Positions 7,714 through 16,167 of a DNA stretch of 64,000 bases are shown piece after piece. The stretch spans positions 372,001-436,000 of the forward strand of contig NZ_JBFBOG010000002.1 in NCBI RefSeq assembly GCF_040686855.1, written 5' to 3'. The position numbers and the translations under genes are program-made. Position 1 is the first letter of the stretch. Every line of letters begins with the position of its first letter. The notes under the pieces were generated by a model. That model was given only the letters and a program-made list of their open reading frames with translations. It was not told where the DNA came from and made no database searches. The DNA comes from Leifsonia sp040686855. GTDB taxonomy: Bacteria > Actinomycetota > Actinomycetes > Actinomycetales > Microbacteriaceae.

Positions 7714-8346
7714 GTGCACGAGATCGCCGCCGCCGGCTTCCTGTTCGACATGGACGGCACGCTGGTCGACTCCACCGCCGTCGTCGAGCACGTGTGGACC
7801 GAGTTCTGCCGCCGTCACGGACTCGACCCGGTCGAATTGCTCGCGTTCGCACACGGGCGCCAGGCCGGCGACACCATCGCGCACTTCCTCCCGCAGCTGT
7901 CCGAGGCCGAGCGCGCGCAGCTCGCGGCCGGACTCGTCGCCGAGGAGCTGACGCGCACGGACGGGATCGTCGAGATCCCCGGCGCGGGGGCCTTCCTGAC
8001 GGCGCTTGCGGACGACGGCGCACGGATCGCGGTGGTCACCAGCGCCCCGCACGACCTCGCGGTGACCCGGATGCGCGCTGCGGGCATCCTCGTCCCGGCC
8101 CTGCTCGTGGCCGCCGAGGACGTCGAGCGCGGCAAACCCGACCCGCAGGGGTATCTGCTCGCCGCCGCACGGCTCGGCGTGCCGATCGGGGAGTGCGTCG
8201 TGTTCGAGGATGCGGAGGCCGGGCTGACCGCGGCCGTCGCGTCCGGTGCCCGCGTGGTCGTCGTGGGCGGCCACGAGTCCGCCCTCACCGCCGGGCTACC
8301 CCGGCTTCGCGACTACGCCGGTCTGAAGGCGGTCGTCGCCTCCTGA
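7714..8346 (+). CDS. HAD-superfamily phosphatase (sugar-phosphatase type)
   Basis: This 210-residue hydrolase has the four HAD motifs: DMDGTLVDS with the nucleophile Asp, then VVTSAP, the lysine motif GKPDPQGY, and VFEDAEAG with the metal-binding acids. The helical cap between the first two motifs places it with beta-phosphoglucomutase and sugar-phosphatase relatives, so the likely substrates are small sugar or polyol phosphates. The GTG start follows a -10 box directly. No operon partner is evident. Confidence 0.9.
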   Translation: MHEIAAAGFLFDMDGTLVDSTAVVEHVWTEFCRRHGLDPVELLAFAHGRQAGDTIAHFLPQLSEAERAQLAAGLVAEELTRTDGIVEIPGAGAFLTALADDGARIAVVTSAPHDLAVTRMRAAGILVPALLVAAEDVERGKPDPQGYLLAAARLGVPIGECVVFEDAEAGLTAAVASGARVVVVGGHESALTAGLPRLRDYAGLKAVVAS

Positions 8347-8389
8347 TCGGAGCATTGTGCCGGCCCATCCTGGCGCGCATGATCGCTGT

Positions 8390-9267
8390 ATGAGCACCAG
8401 GAGCGCTCCCCGCAGGCTGCCGCGACGTCCCGCGTCCGGCCTCGCGGAGCGCTGGACGACGGTCGACGGCGTCGACGTCTTCTACCGGGAGTCGGTGAGC
8501 CCGCCCGACGCCCCGGCGATGATGCACGTGCACGGTTTCGGCCTGTCGGGGCGGTACCTCCTCCCGACGGCTGAGCGGCTGGCGGACGACTTCCACACGC
8601 TCGTTCCCGACCTGCCCGGGTTCGGCCGAAGCGGCCGCGCGCCGCACGGGCTCGACATCCCCGACCTCGCGCATGCGGCCGCCCGGTTCCTCGACGACCG
8701 CGGGATCGAGAAGGTCACGCTGGTCGGCAACTCGATGGGATGCCCGGTCATCCTGGAGTTCGCCCACCACTACCCGGAACGGATCGAGCGCGCGGTGCTC
8801 GTGTCGCCCGCCGGCGGGGTGCACAACCAGCCGCTGCGGCGCGCCGTCGGGCAACTCTCGCGCGACGGTGTCCGGGAGCCGCCCCGCATGGTCACCGTCG
8901 CCGCTCCCGATTACCTGCGATTCGGGGTGCCGAGCACGGTGAGGATGTTCCGCGCGCTCACGCAGTACCCGTCGCTGTCACGGTTGCTCGACCTCCGCAT
9001 CCCGACCCTCGTCGTCGTGGGCGAGCGCGACCCGTGATGCCGCACCACCAACGGGTGCGCGAGATCGCCCAGCAGACGGACAACCACGTCCTGCTGGTCG
9101 CGATCGAGGGAGCCGCACACGCGATCAACTTCAGCCACCCGGGTGAGCTGGCGCACGTCATCCGGCTGTTCATGGCCGATCAGCCGATCGTCGACGACCC
9201 GGATTCGCCCGGTCATGCGCGGCTGTGGGAGGTGCATCGCAGCCCGAAGCTGCCACCCGCCAGGTGA
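8390..9267 (+). pseudogene. Alpha/beta hydrolase interrupted by a one-base deletion
   Basis: The first frame (ATG 8390) encodes an epoxide-hydrolase/lipase-like protein: MMHVHGFGLSGRYLLPTAER, the PDLPGFGRSGR segment and the nucleophile elbow LVGNSMGCPV. It ends at a TGA right after the catalytic-acid strand (LVVVGERDP). Translation resumes sensibly in the next frame with MPHHQRVREIAQQT and the His-bearing EGAAHAINFSHP, ending at 9267. Restoring one base at CCCG-TGATGCC (reading CCG CTG ATG) rebuilds a normal protein of about 292 residues. This may be a real lesion or a sequence error. Confidence 0.8.
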
Positions 9268-9274
9268 GCCGGGT

Positions 9275-9712
9275 TCACCGACCGCAGATCGTGCTGCGCA
9301 CCCAGGCGTCCGCATCCTGCGGGGCGAGCTCGCCCGACCGGACGAGACGCACGAAGTCGAGCGCGTGATCGGTGAGCCGGCCATCTGCCGTGTCGGGCGC
9401 GTCCCGGCCGACGTGGATGGACAGCCAGCGCGTCAGGCGCGGGCCGATGCGCGCGGCGACGGCGACGATCCCGGCGAAGTGCCGCGCCTGACCGTCGGTG
9501 CCGTCGTCGACGTGCCGGCGGAATCCGCGACCGCGGATGCGGTTGGACCCGCCGCGTCCGGCGTCGAGCGGCCAGAGCGCGCCCCGCCGGACCCCCGCGA
9601 CCTCATGGCCGAGCCGGCGAAGGAACTCCCGCGGGTCGGAGGTGCGGGCGGCGAGGCGCGAGCAGGCGTCGGCGAGCTCGGCGCAGCCGTCGACGCCCGT
9701 CCCGGCGCTCAC
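9275..9712 (-). CDS. Conserved-looking protein coupled to the GH6 glucanase, unknown function
   Basis: This 145-residue protein has no signal peptide, membrane helix or family I recognise. It is Arg/Asp/Gly-rich, with GHEVAGVRRGALWPLDAGRG in the middle and a C-terminal helix (LTDHALDFVRLVRSGELAPQ). GTG 9712 overlaps the glucanase stop (GTGA), so the two are translated together. Its 3' end lies 8 bases from the convergent broken hydrolase gene. A cytosolic partner is odd for a secreted glucanase, so co-expression may be incidental. Confidence 0.65.
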   Translation of the reverse strand: MSAGTGVDGCAELADACSRLAARTSDPREFLRRLGHEVAGVRRGALWPLDAGRGGSNRIRGRGFRRHVDDGTDGQARHFAGIVAVAARIGPRLTRWLSIHVGRDAPDTADGRLTDHALDFVRLVRSGELAPQDADAWVRSTICGR

Positions 9713-10728
9713 GGCGTGCCTCCGGTGATCAAAGCCTCCGCCCCGGCCTGCCACCAGACGCCGGCCGCCGGGCCGCCGTTGCACGTGCCGTCGCTGACGC
9801 CGGGATGCTTCACCCAGAGCAGCGCGTCGAGCCGGGTGTCGCCGCCCTCGGTGACCTCCGGATCCTGGCCGAGCTTCGCACGGGAGGGATTGCACCAGGT
9901 GCCGGTCCAGCCGTTGCTGTTGCGGGACACGTCGATCACGTAGTGCTTCCAGCCGATCTTCGACGACAGCTTGCCCGCGTAGTCGCGCTCGCTCTGCGTC
10001 TTGTCGAAGTTGGAGACGTTGGTGAAGAAGCCGTGCGCCTTGTCCACGCCGGCCTTCTCGAGCCACGCGGCCTGCGCGGACGGGGAGAGCCACCGGGCGT
10101 TCCCGCCGTCGAGGTAGGTGGCGACTCCCGCCGACTCCAGGATGCCGACCGATGCCTTGAGCAGGGGCAGCCGTACCTCGGCCGAGCCGTCGCACTTCTT
10201 GTCTGCGAGCATCCCGAGCGAGTCCGGTTCCAGCAGCACGACCGAGTGGCTGCCGCGGAGCGTGGCCGCCATGGTGCGGATCCACGGCAGGTACTGATCG
10301 GCGGCGAGGCCGCCCTTCGAGTAGCCGCCGCAGTCGCGGTTCGGGATGGCGTACGCCACGAACACGGCCGTCGCACCCTGCTTCTTCGCGTCGGCGATGT
10401 CGTTGGTCAATTCGGTCACCAACCGGTCGCCCACGAACCACTCGCCGAGCCAGACGGCGGTCGGGACCGCGGCGATCCTGCTCGCGATGAGCGCGCCCTC
10501 GGTGTCTCCCTGCTGCTCCAGGCGCTTCGCAGCGGCGGCCGCCTCGGTGTTGGGGTCGAGGTACAGCTGTGAGGATGCGAAGGCACGTGGGCTCGCGCTC
10601 GCCGTCGGCGAGGGCGAGGGCGTGGCGGCGACCGGGGCGGACGACGGTCGCGTGACCCCGAAGACGACCCCGGCCGCAATGATGACGGCGGCCACCACGA
10701 GGGCCGCGACGACGATCGGTCTGCGCAT
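9709..10728 (-). CDS. Glycoside hydrolase family 6 protein (endoglucanase/cellulase)
   Basis: This 339-residue secreted or membrane-anchored enzyme has an N-terminal hydrophobic segment (about residues 5-25) and a Pro/Ser/Thr linker. The GH6 barrel follows, with VWLGEWF, the proton-relay Asp132 in IPNRDCGGYS, the catalytic acid Asp169 in VVLLEPDSLG, and the C-terminal GTWCNPSRAKLG and ALLWVKHPGVSDG. The family inverts beta-1,4-glucan linkages. ATG 10728 follows GGGGAA at a good distance; an upstream in-frame start at 10767 would spoil the signal. It fits a plant- or soil-associated lifestyle. Confidence 0.92.
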   Translation of the reverse strand: MRRPIVVAALVVAAVIIAAGVVFGVTRPSSAPVAATPSPSPTASASPRAFASSQLYLDPNTEAAAAAKRLEQQGDTEGALIASRIAAVPTAVWLGEWFVGDRLVTELTNDIADAKKQGATAVFVAYAIPNRDCGGYSKGGLAADQYLPWIRTMAATLRGSHSVVLLEPDSLGMLADKKCDGSAEVRLPLLKASVGILESAGVATYLDGGNARWLSPSAQAAWLEKAGVDKAHGFFTNVSNFDKTQSERDYAGKLSSKIGWKHYVIDVSRNSNGWTGTWCNPSRAKLGQDPEVTEGGDTRLDALLWVKHPGVSDGTCNGGPAAGVWWQAGAEALITGGTP

Positions 10729-10957
10729 GCCATTCCCCGTTCCGTGCCGCTTCGGAAGCCACACCATAACAGCGCCGGGTGCGCGGTATCCGTGTCGCCC
10801 GAATTGGGGTACAAGACCGTGTCCTCCAAATGACCCACAGACCGAACTTTCTGGCTATGCTCGCGTCTGTCACACCCGAGTTACTCCCTTGAGCCCTGCG
10901 TCGCCGGACCCGAACCCCGGCCCGCAGGAGAACCCGAACTGCTGCAAAGGACGTATC

Positions 10958-11428
10958 GTGCACACCACCTCCTACAATCACGCCCACGACAAGGCGCAGC
11001 TGCTCGCGCGCCGCCACGAGCGCGACCTGCACTGGGCGAAGGAGCGCCGCCGCCAGCACGAGCGGGAGACCGCCGAGGCGCGCGCCGTGCTCGCGGCGCA
11101 CCCGCTGCGTCTGGCCCGCGCGACCCTGTGGACGACCGGCGTGCTGCTCGCGGCGGTCGCCGGTGCCTGGGTGGCCGCGCTCGCGCTGCTCCCGGCCGGC
11201 TGGGTGGGGATCGTCGACATGACCGCTACCGCGGTCGCCGTCGTCGTGCTGCTCGGCGCGACCATCGGCCTCGGCCGCGTGCGGTCGCGGCGTGCGGCCG
11301 CCCGTGCGCTGCTGCGCTCGCGAGAGGCGCGGCTGTCGCACACGCAGTTCCACATCCACGAGAGCGTCCACTCGTTCATCGACGCCCGCGTGGACGTGGT
11401 CAACACGCGCCAGACCGTCTCGGCCTGA
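10958..11428 (+). CDS. Two-helix membrane protein, unknown function
   Basis: A 156-residue protein with a charged N-terminal helix (HDKAQLLARRHERDLHWAKE). Two adjacent hydrophobic segments follow (about residues 54-76 and 82-100), then an Arg-rich C-terminal helix. GTG 10958 is set by AAAGGA 6 bases upstream. It is divergent from the GH6 gene; the 229 bases between them hold both promoters, in which I see no clear operator. No family is recognised. Confidence 0.75.
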   Translation: MHTTSYNHAHDKAQLLARRHERDLHWAKERRRQHERETAEARAVLAAHPLRLARATLWTTGVLLAAVAGAWVAALALLPAGWVGIVDMTATAVAVVVLLGATIGLGRVRSRRAAARALLRSREARLSHTQFHIHESVHSFIDARVDVVNTRQTVSA

Positions 11429-11460
11429 CGCGCCCGTCACGCCGTGTGCGACCATGGCGT

Positions 11461-12642
11461 GTGCGGATCCGGGGGAGGGGACGGCGCGTCGGCGTCGCGT
11501 TGATCGCCGCGGTGCTGGCGCTGGCCGCGCTGAACGGATGCTCGCAGGCGCTCCGCGGCGAGGAGGACGTGCTCGGCCGGCCGTACATCGGCGCGTTCTA
11601 CGACGACCCGCCCGCCGGCTCCGGCGCGCCGGGCACCGTCGTCCGGCAGCAGATCGCGACAGGGGCGCCGGACGGGTCGACCGCGTGGCGCATCCTGTTC
11701 CGTTCCACCGACCTGCGCGGTCGCCCCGTGCTGAACAGCGGGATGCTGGTGGTGCCCGATGGCCCCGCGCCCGCCGGCGGACGCACGATCGTCTCCTGGG
11801 CGCATCCCACCACCGGCAGCGCCGAGAAGTGCGCGCCGTCCCGTTCGGTCGACCCCTACGTGTGGATGGAGGGCCTGCCCGAGCTCCTGCAGCAGGGCTA
11901 CGCAGTGGTCGCGACCGACTACACCGGGATGGGCGTTCCCGGCCCGGACTCGTACCTGATCGGGGAGACGGAGGGTCGTAACGTCCTGGACGCCGCTCGC
12001 GCCGCCCGTGGGCTGCTCGGCGCCGCGGCGAGCGACCGGCTGCTGCTGTGGGGTCACTCGCAGGGAGGTCAGGCGGCCCTGTTCGCCGCCCAGCTGCAGC
12101 CGGACTACGCGCCGGAGCTCGATCTGCGGGCCGTCGCGGTCGCCGCCCCGGCGACCGATCTCGCGGCGCTGCTGCGCGCGGACATCGGCGACGTGTCCGG
12201 CGTGAGCATCGGCTCGTACGCGTTCTCCGCCTACGCGCAGGTCTACGGCGCGGCGCTCGACAGCATCCTGACGCCGGCGGCTATCGCCGCGCTGCCCGTC
12301 ATGAACGACTTCTGCCTGATCACACAGAACAGTGCGTTGCACCGGATCGCCCAGCCGCTGGTCGGTCGCTTCGTGACCGGGGACCCGGGCGTCATCGAGC
12401 CCTGGTCGGACCTCCTCGCAGCGAACACGCCAGGGGCGGTGCCGCTTCCGGTGCCGGCGCTGGTGGCACAGGGGCTGGTCGACAAGCTGGTCCGGCCCTC
12501 GGCGACGGCCGCCTTCGTCGCGCACGAGAAGCAGCTCGGCGTCGACGTCACGTACGACGCCGTCCCGGGGGCGACGCACGGGACGATCGCGGACAAGGCG
12601 CTTCCCGCCGTGCTGGCGTTCTTCTCGGCGCACGACGGGTGA
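11461..12642 (+). CDS. Secreted lipase-like alpha/beta hydrolase (LIP family), probable lipoprotein
   Basis: A protein of about 393 residues with an Arg-rich start, a hydrophobic stretch and the lipobox-like LNGC. The alpha/beta fold shows RTIVSWAHPTTGSAEKCAPS, GYAVVATDYTGMGVPG and the elbow LLLWGHSQGGQAAL (nucleophile Ser), with late Asp (QGLVDKLVRP) and His (GATHGTIAD). These features match the secretory lipase family seen in actinobacteria and fungi. The start is uncertain: GTG 11461 is preferred, with GTG 11446 in frame. Likely substrates are esters or triglycerides. Confidence 0.88.
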   Translation: MRIRGRGRRVGVALIAAVLALAALNGCSQALRGEEDVLGRPYIGAFYDDPPAGSGAPGTVVRQQIATGAPDGSTAWRILFRSTDLRGRPVLNSGMLVVPDGPAPAGGRTIVSWAHPTTGSAEKCAPSRSVDPYVWMEGLPELLQQGYAVVATDYTGMGVPGPDSYLIGETEGRNVLDAARAARGLLGAAASDRLLLWGHSQGGQAALFAAQLQPDYAPELDLRAVAVAAPATDLAALLRADIGDVSGVSIGSYAFSAYAQVYGAALDSILTPAAIAALPVMNDFCLITQNSALHRIAQPLVGRFVTGDPGVIEPWSDLLAANTPGAVPLPVPALVAQGLVDKLVRPSATAAFVAHEKQLGVDVTYDAVPGATHGTIADKALPAVLAFFSAHDG

Positions 12643-12648
12643 CGTTTC

Positions 12649-12654
12649 TATAAT
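12649..12654 (+). promoter_or_regulatory. Perfect -10 box for the IclR gene (leaderless)
   Basis: TATAAT at 12649-12654 is followed by 6 bases and then GTG 12661, so the transcript should start at the start codon. There is no ribosome site. The box lies only 7 bases past the upstream stop codon. Confidence 0.75.
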
Positions 12655-12660
12655 CGAACA

Positions 12661-13380
12661 GTGCCCCCCATCGACGACGGCGCCGGGACGACCGCGCCCC
12701 CGCTGCAGACGCTGTCCCGCGGCATCCGGATGCTCGAATTGCTCGCCGACGCCGGGGAGCCGTTGAGCATCCCGGCCATCGCCTCCCGGCTGGGCCTGCA
12801 TCGCTCCATCGCTTACCGCATCCTGCGCACGCTCGAGGACCATGGGCTGGTCGTGCGCGACGCGGCGGGCGCGGTCGAGCTCGGGCCGCGGATGGCGACG
12901 CTGGCCCGAGCGGTCTCGCGCGACCTGCAGGCGGCCGCCCTTCCGCAGCTGACGGCCGTGGCGAACGAGCTGAGCATGACGGCGTTCCTCGCGGTGCTCG
13001 ACCGGCACGACGTGGTGACCCTGGTGACCGTGGAGCCGACGCACGCGCACGCGAGTGTGGCGCAGCGTCCCGGCACGCGGCATCCGCTCGCGTCGGGGGC
13101 GCCCGGCATCGCCATCCAGTCCGTGCTCACCGAGGCGCAGTGGGGGATGCTGCCCGGCGAGCACGCGCGGGACGAGGCGGCGGAGGCCCGCTCGCGCGGC
13201 TACGCGACGAGCCACGACGAGGTGATCGTCGGCCTGGCGTCGGTGGCCGTGCCGGTGCAGACGCCGGGTCAGCCGGTCGCGGCACTCGCCGTCGTGTACG
13301 TGGCGAGCGATGTGGACACAGCGCGGCTCGGCGCACGGCTGCGGGACGCGGCGGCGGCGATCGAGGCCGACCTGCGCTGA
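12661..13380 (+). CDS. IclR-family transcriptional regulator
   Basis: A 239-residue regulator. The N-terminal winged helix reads TLSRGIRMLELLADAGEPLS, then IASRLGLHRSIAYRILRTLE (about residues 20-63). A GAF-like effector domain follows with the family's ASGAPGIAIQS and a late VGLASVAVPVQTPGQP. It is probably leaderless. It converges on the aromatic monooxygenase gene, whose promoter carries an IclR-type palindrome, so that gene is the likely target. IclR proteins often sense aromatic acids. This one is presumably a local regulator of aromatic breakdown. Confidence 0.93.
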   Translation: MPPIDDGAGTTAPPLQTLSRGIRMLELLADAGEPLSIPAIASRLGLHRSIAYRILRTLEDHGLVVRDAAGAVELGPRMATLARAVSRDLQAAALPQLTAVANELSMTAFLAVLDRHDVVTLVTVEPTHAHASVAQRPGTRHPLASGAPGIAIQSVLTEAQWGMLPGEHARDEAAEARSRGYATSHDEVIVGLASVAVPVQTPGQPVAALAVVYVASDVDTARLGARLRDAAAAIEADLR

Positions 13381-13437
13381 CGTCCGACCGATCCCGGCGG
13401 CGGTTGGTCGCGAGACAGTCCGCTGCGCGGCTGAGCC

Positions 13438-15330
13438 TCACCCCGCCAGCGCTGCGCTCCGCAGGATGGGACGGAAGAACGCCGCCAGCTGGTCTGTCGC
13501 GGTGAGCGGCAGGACGTGCGCCACGTACTGGTCCGGCCGGACCACGACGATCGCACCTCCGCGGTCGATGCCGCGCTCGGCGAAGATGTCGTGCGCGGGG
13601 TCGGCGGCGTAGACCTTCTCGTAGTCGATCAGCTCGAACGGTCCGACGCGCGGCAGGAACAGCGTCGGCACGACGCCGAGGTCGATCGCGGTGTGGTCCT
13701 GCTGGTAGATCACCTTCACGTCGAACCACGCGTCCGGATCGGCGCCCTCGGGCGTCGCGGCGAGGGGCGAGTCGGGGGAGGATGACATCCACTCGGCGAG
13801 GTCGGCGACGCGCGACGGAGCCCCGGCGGCGGCCTCGTCGGCGAACACGTAGATCCGCCACCGGCCGTCGGCCCGAGCGTGGTGGCCGAGGTGCACCGGG
13901 TTGCCGTCGCAGACGCGCTCGACGGGCGCCGACTTGAAGCGCTTGCCGACCGGGAAGCCGGTCGCCAGCTCCTGGTGCGACGCCTCGCCGACGATCAGCG
14001 ACGGCGCGTACTGCGTCATGAAACCGGCCGGGAACTCGGCGGTGCGGACGTAGAAGTCCTCGAGCTCCGACGGGCTGGCGAACTCCTCCGGCTTCTTCGC
14101 CATGAGGGTCGACCACTCCTTGTCGAAGTCGATGAGGTCCTTCGCGACGACCTGCCGTTCGGCGGAGTAGGTGGCGAGCAGACCTTCGGGCGCGCGCCCG
14201 TCGAGCACGTGGCCGAGCTTCCAGCCGATGTTGAAGCCGTCCTGCATCGAGACGTTCATGCCCTGGCCGGCCTTCGCGCTGTGGGTGTGGCAGGCGTCGC
14301 CGGTGATGAAGACGCGCGGGGTGCGCATCCCGAGCTCGTCGGGCAGCACGTCGTCGAAGCGGTCGGTGAGCCGGTGGCCGACCTCGTAGACGCTGTGCCA
14401 GGCGACGTCCCGGACGTCGAGCGTGTACGGGTGCAGGATGTCGTTGGCCTTCTGGATGATCTGCTCGATGGTGGTGGATCGGATGGCTCGGTTGTCCCCG
14501 GCCTGCACCTCGCCGAGGTCGACGTACATGCGGAACAGGTAGCCGCCCTCGCGCGGGATGAGCAGGATGTTGCCCGCCTCCGACTGGATGGAGCACTTGG
14601 TGCGGATGTCGGGGAAGTCCGTGACCGCCAGCACGTCCATGACGCCCCAGGCGTGGTTGGCCGAGTCGCCGGCGAGGTGGCAGCCGATCGCCTCGCGGAC
14701 CCTGCTGCGTGCGCCGTCCGCGCCCACGACGTACTTCGCGTGCACGACACGTTCTGCGCCCTCGTCGGGTCCGGCGGTGCGCCGAAGGGTGACCGCGACC
14801 GGATGCTCCCCGTCGCCCACCGCGAGGCTCACGAACTCGTACCCGTAGTCCGGCGTGAGCCGCGACGGGGAGTTCGCGGCGACCTCGGCGAAGTAGTCGA
14901 GCACGCGCGCCTGGTTGACGATGAGGTGCGGGAACTCGCTCACGCCGGTGGGGTCGTCCACCGGGCGCGCCGTGCGGACGATGCGGGACGGGTCGGCCGG
15001 GTCCGGCTTCCAGAACGCCATCTCGGTGATGCGGTAGGCCTCGGCGATGATCCGCTCGGCGAAGCCGAACGCCTGGAACGTCTCGACGCTGCGCGCCTGG
15101 ATGCCGTCCGCCTGCCCGATGGCGAGGCGGCCAGGCCGGCGCTCGACGAGCCGGGTGACGACCCCGGGGAACTGGGCGAGCTGGGCGGCAGCGATCATGC
15201 CCGCGGGGCCGGAGCCGACGATGAGCACGTCGACTTCGTCGGGCAGTTCGTCGGGGCGGTCGATCCCGGTGCCCTCCGGCTCGTGGATGCGCGGGTCGCC
15301 GGAGACGTAGCCGTGGTGGTGGAACTGCAC
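13438..15330 (-). CDS. FAD-dependent aromatic monooxygenase (3-hydroxybenzoate 4-monooxygenase/phenol 2-monooxygenase type)
   Basis: This 630-residue flavoprotein has the FAD motif VLIVGSGPAGMIAAAQLA (about 35-52), the DG motif YVVGADGARSRVREAIG and the second FAD motif RVFITGDACHTHSAKAGQGMN. It also has a long thioredoxin-like C-terminal domain, as in phenol hydroxylases. The family hydroxylates phenolic rings ortho to an OH group using NADPH and O2. GTG 15330 is set by GAGGA 5 bases upstream. No ring-cleavage genes are adjacent, so the product must feed a pathway encoded elsewhere. 3-Hydroxybenzoate is the best guess for the substrate. Confidence 0.9.
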   Translation of the reverse strand: MQFHHHGYVSGDPRIHEPEGTGIDRPDELPDEVDVLIVGSGPAGMIAAAQLAQFPGVVTRLVERRPGRLAIGQADGIQARSVETFQAFGFAERIIAEAYRITEMAFWKPDPADPSRIVRTARPVDDPTGVSEFPHLIVNQARVLDYFAEVAANSPSRLTPDYGYEFVSLAVGDGEHPVAVTLRRTAGPDEGAERVVHAKYVVGADGARSRVREAIGCHLAGDSANHAWGVMDVLAVTDFPDIRTKCSIQSEAGNILLIPREGGYLFRMYVDLGEVQAGDNRAIRSTTIEQIIQKANDILHPYTLDVRDVAWHSVYEVGHRLTDRFDDVLPDELGMRTPRVFITGDACHTHSAKAGQGMNVSMQDGFNIGWKLGHVLDGRAPEGLLATYSAERQVVAKDLIDFDKEWSTLMAKKPEEFASPSELEDFYVRTAEFPAGFMTQYAPSLIVGEASHQELATGFPVGKRFKSAPVERVCDGNPVHLGHHARADGRWRIYVFADEAAAGAPSRVADLAEWMSSSPDSPLAATPEGADPDAWFDVKVIYQQDHTAIDLGVVPTLFLPRVGPFELIDYEKVYAADPAHDIFAERGIDRGGAIVVVRPDQYVAHVLPLTATDQLAAFFRPILRSAALAG

Positions 15331-15358
15331 GGGGTCCTCACTTCGTCGTAAGTCGTTC

Positions 15359-15387
15359 GTTCACTATGCGAACGCCGTGTTCGCATA
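15359..15387. promoter_or_regulatory. IclR-type operator at the aromatic monooxygenase promoter
   Basis: TATGCGAAC at 15365-15373 and GTTCGCATA at 15379-15387 form a perfect inverted repeat with a 5-base gap. Overlapping it, GTTCACTATGCGAAC at 15359-15373 is a near-palindromic 15-mer of the GTTCNCnnnGNGAAC form seen for IclR proteins. It lies about 30-57 bases upstream of GTG 15330. Confidence 0.65.
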
Positions 15388-15443
15388 TCGATGAGGGAAG
15401 TGTAGCAGCGTCACGATCGGCGCACCCGGTGCGTCTTCAGGGA

Positions 15444-16109
15444 GTGGCTCTCCTCCGACGCGTGCTCCTGCATGCGACCCTCACTGCAAACCTCGCCGTC
15501 CAGCTCGCGCTGGCCGCTCTCGGCGTCGCCGTCGGCCTCGAACCGACCGCCGAGGCGACCATCACGCTCCTCGCCTGGTGGTCGGGGGCGGCGTGCGTCT
15601 ACCTCGTGTGCGTAGTGATCGCGGTCACGCTCACGTCCCGCTCGCCACGCACGAAGCCGACCGCGGCCGTGCCGGCGATCTACCGCGGACGCTGCGCCCA
15701 GGTGATCGGTGCGGGTTCGACCGTCCTGGCCAGCCTGTGCGGCGTCACGGGATCGGTCCAGGTGACGTGGCGGTACGCCGATGCCACCGTCGATGCCATC
15801 GGGGACCTCGTCGGCGTGGCCGCCATGCTGCTGTCCTGGGCCTTGTTGCACTGGGGCTACGCGCAGTTCTACTACCGGCGGTACCACCGCGCGCCGCGCT
15901 CCGTCCTCGCGTTCCCGGAGACGCCGACGCCGCGGCTGAGCGACTTCGTCTACTTCGCCTTCACCGTCGGCACCTCCTTCGCCACCTCTGACGCAGAGGT
16001 GCTGTCCCCACGGCTGCGCTGGACTGTGACGAAGCACGCCATCCTCAGCTTCTTCTACAACGGCGCGATCATCGTGCTCGCGCTGAACACCCTCACCGCG
16101 AGCGGCTGA
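15444..16109 (+). CDS. DUF1345 family membrane protein
   Basis: A protein of about 221 residues with four or five membrane helices. The C-terminal signature of DUF1345 is clear: LSDFVYFAFTVGTSFATSDA, then RWTVTKHAILSFFYNGAIIV. The function of the family is unknown. The start is uncertain: GTG 15444 gives a typical length, while ATG 15366 is in frame but lies inside the operator of the divergent monooxygenase. A weak link to the monooxygenase through the shared 5' region is possible. Confidence 0.8.
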   Translation: MALLRRVLLHATLTANLAVQLALAALGVAVGLEPTAEATITLLAWWSGAACVYLVCVVIAVTLTSRSPRTKPTAAVPAIYRGRCAQVIGAGSTVLASLCGVTGSVQVTWRYADATVDAIGDLVGVAAMLLSWALLHWGYAQFYYRRYHRAPRSVLAFPETPTPRLSDFVYFAFTVGTSFATSDAEVLSPRLRWTVTKHAILSFFYNGAIIVLALNTLTASG

Positions 16110-16167
16110 ATCGTAGCTTTCCGCAACAGAGCGGCGGGCCGGGGATGCGGTATCGCACCATAGGGGG

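Noticed and set aside
10346..10957. Extended N-terminus of the membrane protein gene at 10958
   Set aside because: The extension is antisense to the GH6 gene; AAAGGA before GTG 10958 marks the real start.
13381..13437. Possible terminator between IclR and monooxygenase genes
   Set aside because: Only a 5-base stem (CGACC/GGTCG) with a long loop could be paired, too weak to call.
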